From positions 28,115 to 92,114 of the forward strand of contig DFMV01000023.1 of assembly GCA_002375765.1 (NCBI GenBank): a DNA stretch of 64,000 bases, in the 5' to 3' direction. The position numbers were made by a program, and so were the translations under genes. How positions within the stretch are numbered: the first letter of the stretch is position 1; each line of letters begins with the position of its first letter. Under the pieces are notes generated by a model. It was not told the DNA's origin. It saw nothing but the letters and a program-made list of their open reading frames with translations, and ran no database searches. Positions 62,424 to 64,000 of the stretch are shown piece by piece. The stretch comes from Rhizobiales bacterium UBA3584. Lineage in GTDB: Bacteria > Pseudomonadota > Alphaproteobacteria > Rhizobiales > Devosiaceae.

Positions 62424-63410
62424 CTAAAACGGAACGCTCGCGCCGAGGCTGACGCCGGCATGCCCCGCCACCGACCACGCCCAGAGCGGTCCGGTTTGCG
62501 GGCCGCCGGCGCTGCCGAAAGTCACCCCGCCAAGCCCGAGCTGCCCGCCGGCGAAGACGCTGGCCGAAAGCGAAGCGCCCTGCTCGGTTTCATAGCGATA
62601 AGCTGCCTCGGCCAGCCCGCCCACGGTGGCCAGGTTGTAAAAAACATTCGGCACTGGCCCCAAGTCGTAGCCCGATGCAGGAGCCGGTTTCCAGACACGC
62701 AGATAATGGCTGTCGGTGACACCGAGATAGCCGCCATTGATCTCGAACCGCAGGTCGATGGTCTCGGCCTCCGAGATCTCGTTTTCAAGCCACACGCCCA
62801 GCCCGGCTGAAGCCGAAAACATGTCGTGCCCGATCACCGTGACGCTGGACGCGATCGGGCCGCTGGGACAGGCGGCCCCGCAGCGCAACCCGTTCACGTC
62901 ATAGCGCTGCAGCCCGAAACCACCGGTCACATAGGGGCGCACGACCATGTCATTCCAGATCAGCGTTCCGTCGGTGGGCAATCCGTAGCGCAAGCTGACA
63001 TCGCCGCCATTGCCGAGCGCCAGATCGCTGAAGGTTTCCGAATAAAGCGCCTGCCCGACTTCATAGTCGCGATCCCCGAACGTGCCGCCCGCCGCGATGG
63101 GAAACCCGGCGATCAGATCGAACCAGCCCTCTCCGCCGCGTCCCGAAACGACGAACTCGATATCGGCCTGATAGAGCGGTTCATAGCTCAGGATCGAGGT
63201 GGGATCGCCATAGCTTGCCATTCCCGGTCCGCCCGGCGGAGTGAGATGGGAGGCGTCGTGATTGAGCGAGAGATACCCGGCGCTCAGCCGCACGTTCGAG
63301 CCGACCGAAATGTCCATGGCGGATGCCCCGGTGGCAAGAGCCGCCGCAAGCGCAATCGTGGTGGTCGTGAGAAATGCTTTCGGGCCCATGTCAGCAGAAA
63401 GCGTCAGCAT
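62424..63410 (-). CDS. Outer-membrane beta-barrel protein
   Basis: A 328-residue protein with an N-terminal signal peptide (ending ATGASA, residue 31), many amphipathic strands with aromatic girdles (DISVGSNVRLSAGYLSLNHD, then MVVRPYVTGGFGLQRYD), one Cys pair in a loop (RCGAAC) and a C-terminal Phe (GVSLGASVPF) as needed for Bam insertion. The strand pattern resembles omptin-like barrels of Rhizobiales, but I see no catalytic residues that prove a protease. The start at 63410 has AGGAAAG upstream. Function open. Confidence 0.75.
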   Translation of the reverse strand: MLTLSADMGPKAFLTTTTIALAAALATGASAMDISVGSNVRLSAGYLSLNHDASHLTPPGGPGMASYGDPTSILSYEPLYQADIEFVVSGRGGEGWFDLIAGFPIAAGGTFGDRDYEVGQALYSETFSDLALGNGGDVSLRYGLPTDGTLIWNDMVVRPYVTGGFGLQRYDVNGLRCGAACPSGPIASSVTVIGHDMFSASAGLGVWLENEISEAETIDLRFEINGGYLGVTDSHYLRVWKPAPASGYDLGPVPNVFYNLATVGGLAEAAYRYETEQGASLSASVFAGGQLGLGGVTFGSAGGPQTGPLWAWSVAGHAGVSLGASVPF

Positions 63411-63551
63411 GGCTTTCCTGTCAACCTGCGCGGCTTGACTTGTGGTGTTTAGCGATTAATTTGGCGCCGAACTGCAACACCTACAGGATGTGTGCCCAAA
63501 TGGATTTTCTTCCGACAGCAAACCGCAATTGCCTCGGAACGGAATCCATCT

Positions 63552-64000
63552 ATGCCCGCACACATCACGCTATCGCGCTTAAGCTTTTCAACGCCTGACG
63601 GCACGCAGCTTTTCTCCGATCTCGATCTCGCCTTCTCCCGCCAGCGCTCCGGCCTTGTGGGCCGCAACGGTGTGGGCAAATCGACGATCCTGCGGCTGAT
63701 CACCGGCGCGCTGGTCCCGCAATCGGGCAGCGTCACCATCGATGGCACCATCGGGTTTCTGCGCCAGTCGCTTAAGGCCGGCCCGGGCGAAACCATTGCC
63801 GATCTGTTCGGCGCCACCGGCCAGATCGACATTCTCGCCCGCGCCGCAGCCGGGACGGCAAGCGCGGACGAATTGGCCGATGCCGACTGGACGATCGAAG
63901 CCCGGCTCGAAGAAGCGCTCGCCCGCTTTTCCCTGCCCGCAACCGCCGAAACGCCGCTTGAAACTCTCTCGGGCGGCCAGCGCACCCGCGCCATGCTGGC
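63552..64000 (+). CDS. ABC-F family ATP-binding protein, 3' truncated
   Basis: First 149 codons of a soluble tandem-ABC (ABC-F) ATPase. It has Walker A GRNGVGKST, an acidic interdomain part and the signature LSGGQRTRAML just before the window edge; there are no membrane helices. ABC-F proteins act on ribosomes (energy sensing, antibiotic protection). Which ABC-F subgroup it is needs the second half. Starts at ATG 63552, divergent from the barrel gene. Confidence 0.85.
   Translation, partial: MPAHITLSRLSFSTPDGTQLFSDLDLAFSRQRSGLVGRNGVGKSTILRLITGALVPQSGSVTIDGTIGFLRQSLKAGPGETIADLFGATGQIDILARAAAGTASADELADADWTIEARLEEALARFSLPATAETPLETLSGGQRTRAML

Noticed and set aside
62424..63410. Calling the barrel protein an omptin protease
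   Set aside because: The strand pattern is suggestive, but I cannot place the Asp-Asp and Asp-His catalytic pairs, so only a barrel is claimed.
1..64000. CRISPR arrays, insertion sequences, prophage or integron features
   Set aside because: No regularly spaced direct repeats, transposase, integrase or phage structural genes were seen in either strand.

Overview
The window is one contiguous, gene-dense stretch of an alphaproteobacterial chromosome with GC-rich codon use throughout. The gene content points to Hyphomicrobiales: an F1-ATPase zeta inhibitor (DUF1476), a CckA hybrid kinase with CtrA-type TTAA-N7-TTAA boxes nearby, a BacA/SbmA peptide transporter, the Rhizobiales-type ClpP paralogue with a GTARSMG active site, a monothiol glutaredoxin next to BolA, and flagellar genes with MotE and DUF6468. 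A Devosiaceae-like genome (Devosia/Pelagibacterium) is my best guess, from memory of family distributions and not from a search. I see no prophage, insertion sequence, CRISPR array or rRNA operon, and only one tRNA.

Layout. 1-6.2 kb: end of a TRAP permease, a MerR/TipAS regulator with its own 19-bp-spacer promoter, several small proteins, tRNA-Leu(UAA), and a cinA-like/gpt/ASCH operon. 6.3-12 kb: sfsA, map-radC, a FemAB-like acyltransferase, ccdA and an EamA transporter. 12-23 kb: rpe and the purine genes purB, purC, purS, purQ and purL, interrupted by small enzymes, a ClpP and, between purS and purQ, a membrane acyltransferase. 23-30.5 kb: bolA, DUF6665, grxD, two MFS transporters, an inositol-monophosphatase-type gene, a TtcA-type thiolase and bacA. 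30.5-42.5 kb: rpsD, trmJ, GNAT and GFA-family proteins, a MarR/KAS-II pair, icd, alaS and recA. 42.6-60.7 kb: cckA and a flagellar block in four transcription units: flhB-fliR-fliQ-fliE-flgC-flgB (minus), fliO-fliP (plus), a large beta/TPR-like exported protein with motE-DUF6468-fliM-fliL (minus), and flgF-flgG-flgA-flgH (plus). 60.9-64 kb: an M32 carboxypeptidase, an outer-membrane barrel and the start of an ABC-F ATPase.

Regulation visible in the sequence. Perfect TTAA-N7-TTAA boxes lie upstream of cckA and between flgB and fliO, with a one-mismatch version upstream of fliL. A textbook -24/-12 sigma-54 promoter lies upstream of flgF with a 6-3-6 palindrome about 100 bp further upstream. Together these suggest a Caulobacter-like CtrA plus sigma-54 flagellar hierarchy. 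recA has a LexA-type GTTC-N7-GTTT site, and the MarR gene has a 34-bp near-perfect operator.

The least explained parts are the 1117-residue exported flagellar-cluster protein, a four-copy family of about 48-bp intergenic palindromes, a 142-bp nested palindrome that spans the whole gap between two convergent genes and reaches both stop codons, a five-hairpin cluster after fliP, and the split of purS from purQ. No clearly new defence or biosynthetic system was found; most genes are recognisable housekeeping functions.
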